From Agromyces humatus (GTDB lineage Bacteria; Actinomycetota; Actinomycetes; Actinomycetales; Microbacteriaceae), in the NCBI RefSeq assembly GCF_021228295.1, contig NZ_JAJQPD010000008.1:62001-126000 (forward strand): a stretch of DNA of 64,000 nucleotides. The letters run 5' to 3'. The notes beneath the pieces are model-generated. The model had not been told where the DNA came from and did no database searches. It saw only the letters and a program-made list of their open reading frames with translations. Position numbers and translations under genes: made by a program. This document shows positions 1 through 8,330 of this stretch, in pieces (position 1 is the first letter of the stretch; each line of letters opens with the position of its first letter).

Positions 1-611
1 ACGGTCGCCGTGCCGGGAAGGTGCGCGGTCACGCCGTCGCGGCTGCCGCGCGTCTCGAACACGATTCGGCCGGGTTCGATGCGCAGCCCCCGGCCGTCGG
101 CCTTGAGCGCGGCCTCGGCGCGCACCCACCGGCGTACGGCCGTGCGCGGGGTGCCACCGAGCAGTTCGACGATCGCTCGACGGCGAGCGGTGTCGGCTTC
201 GCGCGGCACGCGAGCAGGTTCGACATCGACGCCGACCGCGACACCTGCGGGTGCGATGACGGCGACCACCAGATGACCGCACGAGGCGAGGCTCGCGGCC
301 GGCGGCTTCGACGCGACATCCGACCAACGAAGCCGCGGCCGGCCGTGCTCGGCGCCGCAGCGTTCGCACGCGGCGGTGACCTCGACGGCCTCGGATCGCA
401 TGCCACCGGCCGCGGCGGCGAGATCTCGCAGCAGCATGCGCCCGAGCAGGAATCGGTCTCGCAGCCCGGGGTGCGTGGTCGCGACCGCCCGAGCGCGCTC
501 GGCGTTGCCGAGCAGGTGCAGGGCGCGCCCGCGGTCGAAGTCATCGGGGTTCGCCCATGCGAGCCGCACGCCCTCGTCGAGCCCGGCCGAGCGGGGCGTC
601 AGGGGCGGCAT
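1..611 (-). CDS. 4'-phosphopantetheinyl transferase family protein (3' end outside window)
   Basis: An open frame reads leftward from an ATG at 611 for 203 codons and leaves the window without a stop. The protein has the two hallmarks of Sfp/AcpS-type transferases. One is G-V-D-V-E around residue 127, whose acidic residues bind magnesium and CoA. The other is W-V-R-A-E-A-A-L-K-A about 40 residues later. Enzymes of this family move the phosphopantetheine arm of CoA onto a serine of carrier domains in fatty acid, polyketide or siderophore synthesis. The carrier partner cannot be told from the window. The start is the first ATG in frame; it lies 50 bp from the divergent transporter start, so the two share a promoter region. 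Several overlapping frames here are shadows; only this one carries the family motifs. Confidence 0.8.
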   Translation of the reverse strand, partial: MPPLTPRSAGLDEGVRLAWANPDDFDRGRALHLLGNAERARAVATTHPGLRDRFLLGRMLLRDLAAAAGGMRSEAVEVTAACERCGAEHGRPRLRWSDVASKPPAASLASCGHLVVAVIAPAGVAVGVDVEPARVPREADTARRRAIVELLGGTPRTAVRRWVRAEAALKADGRGLRIEPGRIVFETRGSRDGVTAHLPGTAT

Positions 612-649
612 CTCGTCAGTCCACCACTGCGGCTGAGGCCGCGCAAGGC

Positions 650-655
650 TATGCT
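650..655 (+). promoter_or_regulatory. -10-like box placing transcription start at the POT start codon
   Basis: TATGCT lies six bases before ATG 662, so a transcript would begin at or next to the start codon. No Shine-Dalgarno sequence and no clear -35 box are visible. Confidence 0.45.
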
Positions 656-661
656 GCGCCC

Positions 662-2137
662 ATGAGCGAGGTCCGCGAAGAGCCGATCGAACGCGATACC
701 CGGGGCGACCACGGCTTTCTCGGGCAGCCGAGACCGCTTGTGCACATCTTCGGTGTCGAGATGTGGGAGCGGTTCAGCTTCTACGGCATGCAGGGGATCC
801 TGCTGCTGTACCTGTACTACTCGGTCGCCGAGGGCGGCCTCGGCATGGACCAGACCTCGGCCGCCGGCATCGTGGGCGCCTACGGCGGGGCGGTGTACCT
901 CTCGACGATCCTCGGCGCATGGATGGCCGACCGGCTGCTCGGCTCCGAGCGGGTGCTCTTCTTCAGCGCCATCGTCATCATGGCCGGACACATCGCGCTC
1001 GCCGTTCTCCCGGGATTCGTCGGCGTCGGCGTCGGCCTCGTGCTCGTCGCGATCGGCTCGGGCGGGCTGAAGGCCAACGCCACGAGCGTCGTCGGCACGC
1101 TCTACTCCGAGCATGATCCCAGGCGCGACGCCGGGTTCTCGATCTTCTACCTCGGTATCAACCTCGGGGCCTTCTTCGGCCCGATCCTCACCGGCATCGT
1201 GCAGCAGCAATGGGGGTTCCACTGGGGCTTCGCGCTCGCCGCGGTCGGCATGGCATTCGGGTTGATCCAGTACTCGTTCGGTCGAAAGAGCCTTCCGCCC
1301 GAGGCATCCGTCGTGCCCAACCCGTTGCCGTCGTCGCGACGCGCGCTCGTGATCGGCATCGCGGTCGCCTTCGTGCTGCTCATCGCGGTGCTGCTGCTCA
1401 CGGGTGTCATGAACGCGACGAACCTCGTGACGTGGGTGATCGGCGGCACCGTGATCGCCGCGGTCGCGTACTTCGTGGTGATCCTCTCGAGCCACCGCAT
1501 CACGCCGACCGAGCGCAGCCGGGTCTACGGGTTCATCCCGCTGTTCATCGCGAGCGTCGCGTTCTGGTCGCTGTACCAGCAGCAGTTCACCGTGCTCACG
1601 ATCTACTCCGACGAGCAGCTGAACCGCGACCTGTTCGGCTGGGAGATGCCGGTGCCGTGGGTGCAGTCGATCAACCCGATCTTCATCATCATCCTGTCGG
1701 GCGTGTTCGCCGCGCTCTGGACGAAGCTCGGCGACCGCCAGCCGCCGACGCCCGTCAAGTTCGCGCTCGGTACGGCGGTCATGGGTGTCGCGTTCCTGCT
1801 GTTCCTGCCGTTCGCGGGCGGCGGCGCCAACTCGACGCCGCTGCTGTGGATGGTGCTCATCCTCTTCGTGTTCACGGTCGCCGAACTGCTGCTCTCGCCT
1901 GTGGGGCTCTCGGTCGCGACGAAGCTCGCGCCGGGCGCGTTCCACACCCAGATGGTGGCGCTGTTCTTCCTCTCGGTCGCACTCGGCACGTCGATCGCCG
2001 GACAGCTCGCGGAGTTCTACACCGTCGTCAACGAAGCGACGTACTTCGGGGTGCTCGGTGCGATCGCGATCGTGCTCGGTGCCGCGCTGTGGCTCGCGCG
2101 CAAGCCGGTGCTGCGGCTCATGGCGGGGGTGCGCTGA
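662..2137 (+). CDS. POT/PTR family proton-dependent oligopeptide transporter
   Basis: This 491-residue membrane protein should import di- and tripeptides with protons. Near the N-terminus it has the family's E-x-x-E-R-F-x-x-Y-G motif (E33, E36, R37), which couples proton movement. A PTR2-type stretch with F-Y-L-G-I-N-L-G-A follows in the fifth helix region, and hydrophobic segments continue to the C-terminus, in line with 12-14 helices. Length matches the bacterial family. The frame is open farther upstream, but ATG 662 gives the family-like N-terminus. A TATGCT box at 650-655 sits six bases before it, which suggests a leaderless transcript starting at the ATG. It is divergent from the phosphopantetheinyl transferase and convergent with the lipoprotein downstream. 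Substrate preference cannot be read from sequence. Confidence 0.93.
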   Translation: MSEVREEPIERDTRGDHGFLGQPRPLVHIFGVEMWERFSFYGMQGILLLYLYYSVAEGGLGMDQTSAAGIVGAYGGAVYLSTILGAWMADRLLGSERVLFFSAIVIMAGHIALAVLPGFVGVGVGLVLVAIGSGGLKANATSVVGTLYSEHDPRRDAGFSIFYLGINLGAFFGPILTGIVQQQWGFHWGFALAAVGMAFGLIQYSFGRKSLPPEASVVPNPLPSSRRALVIGIAVAFVLLIAVLLLTGVMNATNLVTWVIGGTVIAAVAYFVVILSSHRITPTERSRVYGFIPLFIASVAFWSLYQQQFTVLTIYSDEQLNRDLFGWEMPVPWVQSINPIFIIILSGVFAALWTKLGDRQPPTPVKFALGTAVMGVAFLLFLPFAGGGANSTPLLWMVLILFVFTVAELLLSPVGLSVATKLAPGAFHTQMVALFFLSVALGTSIAGQLAEFYTVVNEATYFGVLGAIAIVLGAALWLARKPVLRLMAGVR

Positions 2138-2139
2138 CC

Positions 2140-2180
2140 GGCCGGATGCGCCGGCGCCGCGCCGGCGCCGCGCCGCCGGT
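2140..2180. terminator. GC-rich repeat between convergent genes, possible terminator
   Basis: The 45 bp between the convergent POT transporter and lipoprotein genes is almost pure G+C. It holds two tandem copies of GCCGGCGCCGC that can fold back on themselves. No T-run follows. A bidirectional terminator is plausible but weakly supported. Confidence 0.3.
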
Positions 2181-2182
2181 CG

Positions 2183-2923
2183 TCAGTTCGGCTCGACGGT
2201 GATCGACCCGTTCGACGTCGACAGGTCGAGCGTGAACTCGCCCGACGGGTCGGTCGGGATCGCGATATCGATGCGACCGTTCGAGGTCTCGTGGTTCACC
2301 CGGTAGCTGCCGTCGGGCACGGCCACGTCGATCGAGCCGTTCGAGGTGCGTGCCTCGACCTCCTGCGCGACCTCGAGCCGGAGGTCGATCGCGCCGTTCG
2401 ACGTCGATACGTCGATGCCGCCGCCCTCGAGCCCCGAGCCTTCGATTCGCCCATTCGAGGTCGCCGCCCGGATCGTTCCGGTGACGCCGTCGAGCGCGAT
2501 GCGGCCGTTGCTCGTCTCGACGTCGACGTCGTGCACGAGCGTGAGATCGACCTCGCCGTTCTCGGTGCGCCCGCCGACGTCGAGCCCGGCCGGCCCCTCG
2601 AGCGTGTATTCGACCGAGCAGTTGCGGCCGCAGCCGCCGAGGACGAGCGTGTCGCCTTCGACGGAGTGCGTGTCTTCGAACGTGCGCTCGCCGCGATACC
2701 GGATGGTGCGTTCGAGCGAGATTCCAGTCGCCCCTTCGACGCCGCGAACCGTGACCCCGCCGTCGGTGTCGTCGATCTCGATCGCGGTGACCACCTCGTC
2801 GATGGTCGCGTCGTCGCTCAAGGTCTTCGGTGGTTGGAGCAGTGCGCATCCGCTGAGCAGCAGAGCAGAGATGCCGACGCCGGCGGCGACGGCGAGCCGT
2901 GTGTTTCGCCTGGTCGAGTTCAT
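2183..2923 (-). CDS. Lipoprotein with repeated SNG motifs (DUF4097-like beta-solenoid)
   Basis: The 246-residue product starts with a short basic region, a hydrophobic core and the lipobox L-S-G-C (C26), so it should be lipid-anchored outside the membrane. After residue 120 the sequence repeats a T-S-N-G-x-I unit six times at spacings of about 17-21 residues, with a related T-E-N-G-E-V just before. This is the layout of the DUF4097/DUF2807 adhesin-like fold, in which each repeat forms a turn of a parallel beta solenoid. Two cysteines near residue 95 (G-C-G-R-N-C) could form a disulfide. The biochemical function is unknown. It is monocistronic and convergent with the POT transporter. The start is the only ATG giving a proper signal peptide. 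Confidence 0.85.
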   Translation of the reverse strand: MNSTRRNTRLAVAAGVGISALLLSGCALLQPPKTLSDDATIDEVVTAIEIDDTDGGVTVRGVEGATGISLERTIRYRGERTFEDTHSVEGDTLVLGGCGRNCSVEYTLEGPAGLDVGGRTENGEVDLTLVHDVDVETSNGRIALDGVTGTIRAATSNGRIEGSGLEGGGIDVSTSNGAIDLRLEVAQEVEARTSNGSIDVAVPDGSYRVNHETSNGRIDIAIPTDPSGEFTLDLSTSNGSITVEPN

Positions 2924-3042
2924 GCCTTCGACGGTACCCCCGCATGGACGCGCACGCTCGGGGGATGGCCCCCCGACCGCTCACGGACATCCCCCGCAGC
3001 GGGCGGCTACGATTGCGTGGTCACCAGATGAGAAGGAGCTCG

Positions 3043-3828
3043 ATGCGGCGACCCCTTGTGGTGATCCCCACCTACAACGAACGCGAGAATCTCGCGTCGA
3101 TCGTGGGTCGGGTGCGTGTCGCCGTTCAGGATGCCTCGGTGCTCGTGGTCGACGACAGCTCGCCCGACGGCACCGGCGAACTCGCCGACGAGCTCGCCGC
3201 CGCCGACGCCGCGGTGCATGTGCTGCACCGCGCGGGCAAGCAGGGACTCGGCGCCGCCTACCTCGCGGCGTTCGACTGGGCGCTCGAGCAGGGCTTCGAT
3301 CCGATCGTGCAGCTCGACGCCGACGGGTCGCACCTGCCCGAGCAGATGCCGTCGCTGCTCGCCGCGCTCGAGGGCACCGGTCCGGCCGGCGAACCAGTCG
3401 ACCTCGTCATCGGGTCGCGCTGGATTCCCGGCGGCTCGATCGAGAACTGGCCGCGCCGCCGCGAGCTGCTCTCGCGCGCGGGCAGCGCCTACGCCCGGTG
3501 GGTGCTGCAGTTGCCCACGCGCGATGCGACCGCGGGCTACCGTGCCATCCGCGCCGACGCGCTGGCGCGCATCCACCTCGACGAGGTGCACACCCGGGGC
3601 TACGGGTTCCAGGTCGACATGCTCTGGCACGCCAGAGAGGCGGGGCTCACCGTCGTCGAAGTGCCCGTGACCTTCGTCGAGCGGCTGCAGGGGCAGTCCA
3701 AGATGAGTCTCGGCATCGTCGTCGAGGCGATGTTGAAGGTCACCGGCTGGGGCATCAGCAGTCGATTGCGGCGCCGGGGTCGGTCGACGAGCAGCAGCGG
3801 GTCGGCGACGAGGCGTTCGCGCGCCTGA
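3043..3828 (+). CDS. Polyprenol-phosphate mannose synthase-like glycosyltransferase (GT2, DPM1 type)
   Basis: The 261-residue cytoplasmic enzyme matches dolichol/polyprenol-phosphate mannosyltransferases, which transfer mannose from GDP-mannose to a lipid phosphate for later glycan assembly. Visible landmarks are V-V-I-P-T-Y-N-E-R at residues 6-14, V-V-D-D-S-S-P-D-G-T, the metal-binding D-A-D (92-94) and G-S-R-W-I-P-G-G-S. ATG 3043 is chosen because AGAAGGAG at 3031-3038 lies four bases before it; an in-frame ATG at 3028 has no such site. The C-terminal tail after S-S-R-L-R-R-R-G is low complexity (S/T/R). It is encoded by a stretch nearly identical to the antisense strand of the 3' end of the ROK gene 2.4 kb away, so the natural C-terminus was probably replaced. 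Whether mannose or another sugar is used is not certain. Confidence 0.88.
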   Translation: MRRPLVVIPTYNERENLASIVGRVRVAVQDASVLVVDDSSPDGTGELADELAAADAAVHVLHRAGKQGLGAAYLAAFDWALEQGFDPIVQLDADGSHLPEQMPSLLAALEGTGPAGEPVDLVIGSRWIPGGSIENWPRRRELLSRAGSAYARWVLQLPTRDATAGYRAIRADALARIHLDEVHTRGYGFQVDMLWHAREAGLTVVEVPVTFVERLQGQSKMSLGIVVEAMLKVTGWGISSRLRRRGRSTSSSGSATRRSRA

Positions 3829-3835
3829 CGCCGGA
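3785..3835. repeat. Direct repeat copy 1 of pair flanking the MFS/AraC block
   Basis: These 51 bases match 6167-6217 with four differences. The other copy is the 3' coding end of the ROK gene on the minus strand. Here the same sequence forms the end of the polyprenol-phosphate sugar transferase, read on the plus strand. Confidence 0.85.
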
Positions 3836-3917
3836 GGAATGGTCGCATCGCAGCGACGATCGGTCGGGTGCGCAGCTTCCGTCGAGGCGAGGCTGGAAGC
3901 CGACCGAAGGAGCATCC

Positions 3918-5132
3918 ATGTCGACTCGCACGCCCACCGCTGCGGTACCCGCCGTGCCGGCCGCCCACGCACCCAGCACCGCGGCCACCGTGCGCCGTGC
4001 CTCATGGCCGGCCGTGGTCGCGCTCGGGCTCGGGATCTTCACCCTCGTCACCAGCGAGTTCCTCCCCGCGAGCCTGCTCTCGCCGATCGCTGCGGAGCTC
4101 GCGATCACCGAGGGCACGGCAGGGCAGCTCGTGACGGCGACGAGCCTCATCGGCATCGTCGCGGGCCCGCTCGTCGTCTCATCACTGCCACGGCTCGACC
4201 GTCGGTGGGTGATGGCCGGGCTCACGTCGCTCGCGATCATCTCGAACGTGCTCGTCGCGGTGGCGCCGACCTTCGGGCTGATGCTGGCCTCCCGGCTGCT
4301 GCTCGGGCTCGCGCTGTCGGGATTCTGGGCCATGTCGCTCGCCGTCACCGCGCAGCTCGTGCCGGCCGACCGCCTCGGCCGGGCGATGACGATCGTGAAC
4401 GGCGGCGTGTCGCTCGCCACGATCGCGGCAGTACCCGCGGGCGCATGGTTCGGCGAGCAGTTCGGCTGGCGAGCCGTGTTCCTCGGTGCAGCCGCCGCGG
4501 GTGTCGTGACGCTCGCGGCGCAGCTCGCCACCCTGCCGTCCGTTCCGCCGAGCGGTGCGCCCGGGTTCCGCGCGCTCGTGCAGACCGCGAGAACGCCGGT
4601 CGTCGCGCTCGGCATCCTCGCGATCGTGCTGATCGCGGGCGGTCATTTCATGGGCTTCACCTACCTCCGACCCGCGTTCGAGTCGATCGACGGCCTCAAC
4701 CCGTCGCTGCTCGCACTGCTCCTGCTCGTCTTCGGCGTCGCGAGCTTCGTGGGCAACGTCGTCGCCGGCCCGCTGGCCGACCGCCGACTCCAGGTGCTCG
4801 TGATCGCCGCTCCCGTGGCCATCGGCGCGGCGACCGTCGTGTTCGCACTCGGCGGCGCACACCTCGGCGTGGCGATCGTCACCGTCTTCGTGTGGGGTTC
4901 GGGATTCGGCGCCGTACCCACGATGGTGCAGACCTGGATGGCGAAGGTCGCACCCGACCGGCTCGAGAGCGCGGGCGGACTCGTCGTCTCGGCGTTCCAG
5001 ATCGCGATCACGATCGGCGCGGCGGTCGGCGGATTGCTCGTCGACTCGGTGGGCGTGCAGGCGGCGTTCATCGGCGGCGGCATCGCCGCTGTGCTGGGGG
5101 CGTGCGTGCTGTCATCCGCGCGGCGGCGCTGA
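3918..5132 (+). CDS. MFS transporter, DHA1-type sugar/drug efflux (AraJ/YdhP-like)
   Basis: The 404-residue protein has a polar N-terminal leader of about 27 residues and then regularly spaced hydrophobic segments consistent with 12 transmembrane helices. It opens with the T-S-E-F-L-P-A-S-L-L-S stretch characteristic of the AraJ/YdhP/SotB branch of proton-driven exporters. The start ATG at 3918 has GAAGGAG at 3906-3912, five bases before it. The frame is open far upstream, but that part overlaps other genes and lacks homology. Its partner is the convergent AraC-type regulator immediately downstream, a pairing often seen for this branch. Both genes together are flanked by direct repeats (3785-3835 and 6167-6217), suggesting they arrived as a unit. 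The substrate is unknown. Confidence 0.9.
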   Translation: MSTRTPTAAVPAVPAAHAPSTAATVRRASWPAVVALGLGIFTLVTSEFLPASLLSPIAAELAITEGTAGQLVTATSLIGIVAGPLVVSSLPRLDRRWVMAGLTSLAIISNVLVAVAPTFGLMLASRLLLGLALSGFWAMSLAVTAQLVPADRLGRAMTIVNGGVSLATIAAVPAGAWFGEQFGWRAVFLGAAAAGVVTLAAQLATLPSVPPSGAPGFRALVQTARTPVVALGILAIVLIAGGHFMGFTYLRPAFESIDGLNPSLLALLLLVFGVASFVGNVVAGPLADRRLQVLVIAAPVAIGAATVVFALGGAHLGVAIVTVFVWGSGFGAVPTMVQTWMAKVAPDRLESAGGLVVSAFQIAITIGAAVGGLLVDSVGVQAAFIGGGIAAVLGACVLSSARRR

Positions 5133-5143
5133 CGCGGGACCCG

Positions 5144-5171
5144 ACCCGGCGGGCCCGAGGGGCCACCGGGT
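5144..5171. terminator. Stem-loop between convergent MFS and AraC genes
   Basis: ACCCGG (5144-5149) pairs with CCGGGT (5166-5171), with a further GGCC-containing inner pairing. The hairpin fills the 46 bp between two convergent stop codons and may terminate in both directions. Confidence 0.4.
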
Positions 5172-5178
5172 GCGCCGC

Positions 5179-6096
5179 TCAGGCGATGCGCTGGGGAAGG
5201 GCTCGGCGCCAACGGCTCGGGGCGGCACCCGAGTGCCGGCGGAAGGCGCGACTGAACCCCGCCTCGCTCTCGTAGCCGAGTCGATAGGCGATGTCACCCA
5301 CGGGAATGCCGGCTCGAAGCATCCGCTCTGCATGTTCCATCCGGACCCGCATCAGATAGCGCGCCGGGCTGTCGCCCACCGTCAGGCGGAACTGCTCGGC
5401 GAACTGCGACCGCGATGACCGCGCCACGCGTGCGAGCGACTCGACGGTCCAGGGTGAACCCGGGTCGTCGTGGATCGCCTCGACTGCGCGCCTCAGGTTC
5501 GGATCGCGGGCGGACGCGAGCCAGTCGAGGGCGCTCCCGCAGCCGCGTTCGAGCCAGAATCGCACGGCCGCCGACGCGACGACATCGGCCAGCCTGCGGA
5601 TCACGGAGTCGCTGCCCGCCCGGGCGCTCGACATCTCGCGGTACATCGTGTCGAGGAGCGAGGCGAACACCGGCTCCTCGACACGGAATCCGCAGGTGAA
5701 CAACACCGGCGGCATCGCACGAGTGAGCTCGCTGCCGTCGCCGTCGGTCGCGAGCGACCCGCTCAGCATCACCGAGTCGGCTCGGGCTCGGACGTCGGCG
5801 CCCCCGCCGCTCGGAAGCAGCACGAAGTCGCCGGACTGCATGGTGAGCGGTTCGGCGCGCGCACCGATGGTGCCGACCGCGTGTTCGCCGAGGAGGGCGC
5901 GCACTTCGATGCCGCCGCTGACGACGAAGAGGAATCGGACGCCGGGGCCGTCATCGCGTCGTGCCGTGCCCTCGGGGAGGTCCCAGTGGGTGAACTCGAG
6001 CACGCTCCAGTGCAGCCGCGCGAGCACGTCGTCGATCGCGCGCGCCTCGAGATCGACCTCTGGCGCCGCTCCTGCAGGGAGCTCGATCGTACTCAT
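5179..6096 (-). CDS. AraC family transcriptional regulator with cupin-like N-terminus
   Basis: The 305-residue product has an N-terminal sensor region of the AraC cupin_6 type (residues about 1-190, with G-D-F-V-L-L-P-S-G-G and a later C-G-F-R). A C-terminal double helix-turn-helix follows, including V-E-S-L-A-R-V-A-R-S-S-R-S and the recognition-helix signature I-A-Y-R-L-G-Y-E-S-E-A-G-F-S-R-A-F-R-R. Regulators of this subclass usually control an adjacent exporter, here the convergent MFS gene. The start is the ATG at 6096; the frame stays open upstream but with shadow composition. It is the right-hand member of the repeat-flanked block 3836-6166. The inducer is unknown. Confidence 0.9.
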   Translation of the reverse strand: MSTIELPAGAAPEVDLEARAIDDVLARLHWSVLEFTHWDLPEGTARRDDGPGVRFLFVVSGGIEVRALLGEHAVGTIGARAEPLTMQSGDFVLLPSGGGADVRARADSVMLSGSLATDGDGSELTRAMPPVLFTCGFRVEEPVFASLLDTMYREMSSARAGSDSVIRRLADVVASAAVRFWLERGCGSALDWLASARDPNLRRAVEAIHDDPGSPWTVESLARVARSSRSQFAEQFRLTVGDSPARYLMRVRMEHAERMLRAGIPVGDIAYRLGYESEAGFSRAFRRHSGAAPSRWRRALPQRIA

Positions 6097-6161
6097 GAGA
6101 GGTGCAAGCGCGACGCCGGCCCGGGCATTCCCCGGAATCACGGAGCCGGACTGCGGCGTCG

Positions 6162-7442
6162 TCAGCCGACGAGCAGCAGGGGGTCGGCGACGAGACGTTC
6201 GCGCGCCTGACGTCGGGCGCCGACGAGCGCGGCGTCGGGACCCAGCCGCGCCGGCGCGATGGTCGGGATCGCCCGCAGCGCACCTCCGCCGATGGTCGGC
6301 CGGTTCGCCCGGAACGATGCCTCGATGTCGCCGAGAAGCGGTGCCCAGTAGCCGCCGATGATCACCGCGGCGGGGTCGACCGTGGGCACGACGACCTGCA
6401 GCGTGCGCCCGATCCACAGTGCGGCGTCGAGCCACGACCAGCGTGCCCGGTCTTCGCCGTCGGCGACCCGTGCGACCAGCTCTTCGAGGGCGGCGGCGCG
6501 TCCATTGGCGGCGGCGAACTCCGCGAGACCCGCACGCTCGAGCACGACCTCGGGCGCGGCGACCGTGGCGAGGCATCCGCTCTGTCCGCAGTCGCACCGC
6601 ACGCCGCCCTGCACGACCGGCAGGTGGGCGAATGTCGCGGCGAGCCCGTGCGCACCGACGAGCGGCCGCCCGCCGGAGATCACGGCCGCCGTGATCGCAC
6701 CGTCTCCCGACAGGTAGAGCACATCGTCGATGCCGGGCAGCTCGGCGCGCTCGGCGTCGGCCGCGGCGCTTGCCGTCGACTGCAGGGTGACCGGCAGCGG
6801 CAGCGCGGCCTCGGCGTCGTCGAGTTCCGGCGTGGCGTCGCGCAAGACGTTGATCAGGTCGACCGGTTCGGCGCCCAGGCGCGCATCGGTGATGACGACG
6901 GCCGGTTGGCCGACGACGGCGCCGTCGACGAGCACGGTGACGTCGGCGATCGGATGTCCCGCCCGGTCGGCCCGCGCGAGGGCGCGGCCGAGCGCGGCCG
7001 CGAGGAGCTCGGCGGGCGACGGCGCCTCATCGGTCGCGTCATCGGGCTCGCCCTGATCCAGCGCCGGAGCGGCCGGCACGACGAGAGGGGCGACGAACCG
7101 TGCGATCTCATCGCCTCCGAGCGTCGCGACCGTGGCGATCGCCTCGTCGCGTGCGAGCATCGCCGTGACGAGCACGTGATCGGCCGCGGTGAGCGCGAGC
7201 GGTGCGGTGCGGCCGTCGGCCGGGGCATCGGCAGGATTCACCCGGATCACACCGGCCTCGAGCAGGCGCGCTGTCAGGCCGGCGATCGCGCCCCGGCCCA
7301 GTCCGGTCGCCGACGAGAGCTCGCTTCGCGTCGCCGGGCCGTGCACGATGAGGTGCTCGAGCAGGCGCGCAGCCTGCGCGCGGTGCGCGTCGTCGATGGG
7401 GCCGGTGGTCGTAGGGGCGGATGTCTCGCCGACCTCAGTCAT
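6162..7442 (-). CDS. ROK family transcriptional regulator
   Basis: The 426-residue protein begins with a winged helix-turn-helix (residues about 18-80, including G-P-A-T-R-S-E-L-S-S-A-T-G-L-G-R-G-A-I-A-G-L). A ROK sugar-kinase-like domain follows, with the zinc motif C-D-C-G-Q-S-G-C-L near residue 280 and V-G-A-H-G-L just before it. ROK repressors sense sugars or their phosphates. No sugar-use operon adjoins it, so the target is unclear. ATG 7442 was chosen as the start that gives the usual short leader before the HTH; the frame extends to 7526. Its last 17 codons are duplicated 2.4 kb away at the end of the polyprenol-phosphate sugar transferase gene. Confidence 0.88.
   Translation of the reverse strand: MTEVGETSAPTTTGPIDDAHRAQAARLLEHLIVHGPATRSELSSATGLGRGAIAGLTARLLEAGVIRVNPADAPADGRTAPLALTAADHVLVTAMLARDEAIATVATLGGDEIARFVAPLVVPAAPALDQGEPDDATDEAPSPAELLAAALGRALARADRAGHPIADVTVLVDGAVVGQPAVVITDARLGAEPVDLINVLRDATPELDDAEAALPLPVTLQSTASAAADAERAELPGIDDVLYLSGDGAITAAVISGGRPLVGAHGLAATFAHLPVVQGGVRCDCGQSGCLATVAAPEVVLERAGLAEFAAANGRAAALEELVARVADGEDRARWSWLDAALWIGRTLQVVVPTVDPAAVIIGGYWAPLLGDIEASFRANRPTIGGGALRAIPTIAPARLGPDAALVGARRQARERLVADPLLLVG
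6167..6217. repeat. Direct repeat copy 2 of pair flanking the MFS/AraC block
   Basis: These 51 bases are the 3' coding end of the ROK gene. They match 3785-3835 at 47 of 51 positions in the same orientation. Confidence 0.85.
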
Positions 7443-7613
7443 GGTGAAAGCATGGTGGTCGGAGGGTGCCGCGGTCACGTACCCCATTCGGGGGACACAG
7501 GCAGAATGACCCGCGACATCCCCCACCGAACTCGAGCTCGATGCCGGAATGCGCGACCTTCGCGCAACGAGGGGTTCAGGTGCAGCGACAGGCCGGGCGC
7601 GAGGTCTCGAATG

Positions 7614-8102
7614 TCAGGGGCGGTAGTGATCGCGCATGGCCGGGTAGTAGTCATCGAAGTTGATCGCGGCCGCGTCTTGGCCGGCCTCGGCCGCGACCAG
7701 TCGGTCGAGGTAGTACTCCCAACCGGGGCCGGCGGTGTCGAGGTCGTGCGGGCCCGGCTGGGCGAAGGTGAGGGTGGTGGTCCCATCGGACTCGGTCAGG
7801 TGGACCTCGTACGTCCAGCCCGGCGAGGTCTCGGATGCGGGAGTGGCCGCGGTGAGCCGGTGGGGCGGCGCGCATTCGAGGATGTTCAGTGGCTCGGGCC
7901 GTGCATCGTCTTCGGCGGTCATGGTGAGCATCACGGTTCCCGTGGCGGGGTCGCCGGTGTAGGTCCCGATCCATCGGGACAAGCGGGCCGGCTCGGTGAT
8001 GGCGGCCCAGACGTCTTCGACCGGGGCTGTGAACGTGCGTGTCAGGATCAGTGCCGGAGTCCCGTTCCGGTCCTCGACTCGGCCCGTGGGGGTGGGGTTC
8101 AT
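7614..8102 (-). CDS. SRPBCC/AHSA1 domain protein
   Basis: The 162-residue product fits the activator-of-Hsp90-homology/SRPBCC fold. It has an opening strand T-R-T-F-T-A-P-V-E-D-V-W-A-A-I-T-E-P and then R-L-S-R-W-I-G, typical of the family's hydrophobic ligand pocket proteins. A central W-T-Y-E-V-H-L segment and a C-terminal helix follow. Members bind small hydrophobic molecules or modify signalling, and no specific role can be assigned. They often sit beside an ArsR repressor, but none is present. The ATG at 8102 is the first in frame. A good promoter with an inverted repeat lies about 90-115 bp upstream, leaving a leader of roughly 80 bases. Confidence 0.82.
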   Translation of the reverse strand: MNPTPTGRVEDRNGTPALILTRTFTAPVEDVWAAITEPARLSRWIGTYTGDPATGTVMLTMTAEDDARPEPLNILECAPPHRLTAATPASETSPGWTYEVHLTESDGTTTLTFAQPGPHDLDTAGPGWEYYLDRLVAAEAGQDAAAINFDDYYPAMRDHYRP

Positions 8103-8190
8103 GCTGTCTCCTCTCGATCGGCTTCTCGTGACAACGGGGATCTGCGTCGCTCTCGGCTGGTGCGGCGCACCTCGGTGGCCAAGGCGTTAT

Positions 8191-8219
8191 TGGTAACCGA
8201 TGAGTTACGTATCTGTCAA
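8191..8219 (-). promoter_or_regulatory. Promoter with operator-like inverted repeat upstream of the SRPBCC gene
   Basis: On the minus strand TTGACA (8219-8214) is followed after 17 bases by TTACCA (8196-8191). The spacer and -10 hold the inverted repeat GTAAC-N6-GTTAC (8193-8208). A TetR-, MarR- or ArsR-type repressor bound there would block the promoter. No such regulator gene is adjacent. Confidence 0.55.
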
Positions 8220-8330
8220 GGTCGGTTCGTTGCTCGGCTGGTTCCGCCCGCTCGGCCTTCGACGGCCGTCACCACCTGCGATCTGGCGGTCCGGTGGGAC
8301 ACTGGACATGAAACCTGATTGGAGGGTGTC

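Noticed and set aside
599..1945. Long minus-strand frame over the POT transporter
   Set aside because: Composition is repetitive R/H/E/D, typical of antisense to a hydrophobic GC-rich gene.
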